Assembly (NCBI RefSeq): GCF_002259605.1
Contig: NZ_MWWR01000005.1
Coordinates: 121,521 to 185,520, forward strand
DNA length: 64,000 nt
Direction of reading: 5' to 3'
DNA from: Pseudoscardovia radai
Lineage (GTDB): Bacteria; Actinomycetota; Actinomycetes; Actinomycetales; Bifidobacteriaceae
Made by a program: the position numbers and the translations under genes. How positions within the stretch are numbered: position 1 is the stretch's first letter; each line of letters begins with the position of its first letter. Positions 62,998 through 64,000 of the stretch are shown here, piece by piece. The notes under the pieces were generated by a model that was not told where the DNA came from, made no database searches, and saw only the letters and a list, made by a program, of their open reading frames with translations.

Positions 62998-63190
62998 ACT
63001 TTTGCGGCCGAATCACCGCAAAACTGCCCCGATACCGACACACCGACCTATCCTGCCCACCGCATCCCCCTACTTTTGCGGCCAGATGGTCGCAAAAGTG
63101 GCCCGACCCCCACATCACGCCCCGGCCTTCCTCCCGCGACGCCGGACTTTTGCGGCCTGATGGCCGCAAAAGTCGCCGGATGCCGTTGGA
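62998..63190. repeat. Phased hairpin array 6: three family-D units at exactly 74 bp
   Basis: Units start at 62998, 63072 and 63146. The third has perfect 12-bp arms ACTTTTGCGGCC and GGCCGCAAAAGT around TGAT; the second pairs with one wobble around AGAT; the first has 8-bp arms TTTTGCGG and CCGCAAAA. Linkers are C-rich on the + strand. It lies between the ABC operon and the end of the rRNA operon. Confidence 0.88.
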
Positions 63191-63207
63191 TCCATTGAGC
63201 GGAAGAC

Positions 63208-63242
63208 GAAAAAAGGGAGATGAGCGTAGCTCATCTCCCTTT
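63208..63242 (-). terminator. Terminator of the rRNA operon
   Basis: On the minus strand, perfect 14-bp arms (AAAGGGAGATGAGC and complement) with a three-base loop are followed by TTTTTTC, just beyond 5S rRNA. Confidence 0.92.
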
Positions 63243-63254
63243 GTGATCGTTGTA

Positions 63255-63372
63255 GAGCGGCGGCGTGCTACTCTCCCACACCCTGCCGAGTGCAGTACCA
63301 TCGCCGTGCCGGGCCTTAGCTTCCAGGTTCGGAATGGAGACTGGGCGTTTCCCCCGGGCCATGGCCGCCGCA
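63255..63372 (-). rRNA. rrf: 5S ribosomal RNA
   Basis: Conserved 5S elements on the minus strand include GGGAAACGCCCAGTCTCC, CCATTCCGAACCTGGAAG, CGATGGTACTGCAC and GTGTGGGAGAGTAG, closed by GCGGCGG and CCGCCGC terminal arms. The ends are accurate to a few bases. Confidence 0.95.
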
Positions 63373-63562
63373 AATCCTTCTGTTATCCCGTCCGTCCCGC
63401 CCCGCGAGGGGGTGGTGTCGGCCGGGGGTTCCCGTGGTTTGGGGACCGGACAGGGACGCGTAGGTGATTCTTCGTTCTCGTCGTGTGTCGCGCAGTATGC
63501 TGCTTGCCGTCCGTTGCCCCCGGTGGGGGTCGTCCGCCAACGTGCGAGTATGAAGATGTTGA

Positions 63563-64000
<438 letters not shown>

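Noticed and set aside
63373..63562. tRNA in the 23S-5S spacer
   Set aside because: No cloverleaf or T-loop consensus was found in the spacer.

Overview
The window is a GC-rich, densely coded stretch of an actinobacterial chromosome, most likely from a Bifidobacterium. The grounds are the tail of a 23S-5S rRNA operon, the secE-nusG-rplK-rplA and rplU-rpmA-obg-proB blocks, an RNase E/G with a long N-terminal extension, a DUF4916 Nudix protein, DUF5067 and G5 surface proteins, and an HspR-type (HAIR) operator. This is read from sequence without a database search. About three quarters of the genes, and the rRNA operon, lie on the minus strand, so the replication fork probably crosses from right to left.

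Layout. 1-7.3 kb: a truncated L,D-transpeptidase, an alpha/beta-hydrolase fused to an NADH-pyrophosphatase-like Nudix protein, a DUF4916 Nudix protein, thioredoxin and a G5/transglycosylase-like secreted protein. 8.4-15.0 kb: a phosphate block (pstSCAB with an adjacent sensor kinase and response regulator, and candidate Pho boxes). 15.5-26.5 kb: an MFS exporter, a CPBP protease, a GH32 beta-fructosidase, a DUF5067 protein, a NarL-type two-component system and a membrane-anchored HNH nuclease. 26.7-38.5 kb: the translation and transcription core (rplA, rplK, nusG, secE, tRNA-Trp, an aminotransferase, proB, obg, rpmA, rplU, rne). 38.9-46.6 kb: dapE, an AEC transporter, a Maf-Nudix fusion, thrB, hom and an FAH-family protein. 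46.9-50.6 kb: a ROK regulator, sugar kinase and FucP-like permease unit with a 31-bp palindromic operator. 50.9-63 kb: yggS, gluQ, a glycerol facilitator, hsp20, a large LPXTG surface protein with a possible thioester domain, and an ABC exporter. 63.2-64 kb: 5S and partial 23S rRNA.

The most unusual feature is not a gene. Six intergenic regions (7.5, 18.2, 25.2, 41.3, 54.4 and 63.0 kb) hold tandem arrays of short hairpins from four unrelated sequence families, 32 units in all. The units repeat at an almost fixed 72-74 bp, about seven helical turns. One array has nine units at exactly 74 bp. Two families share one phased ladder at two loci, in opposite order. Stems show wobble or paired changes, linkers are G-poor on the same (+) strand at every locus, and the arrays ignore the direction of the flanking genes. 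No adjacent gene explains them.
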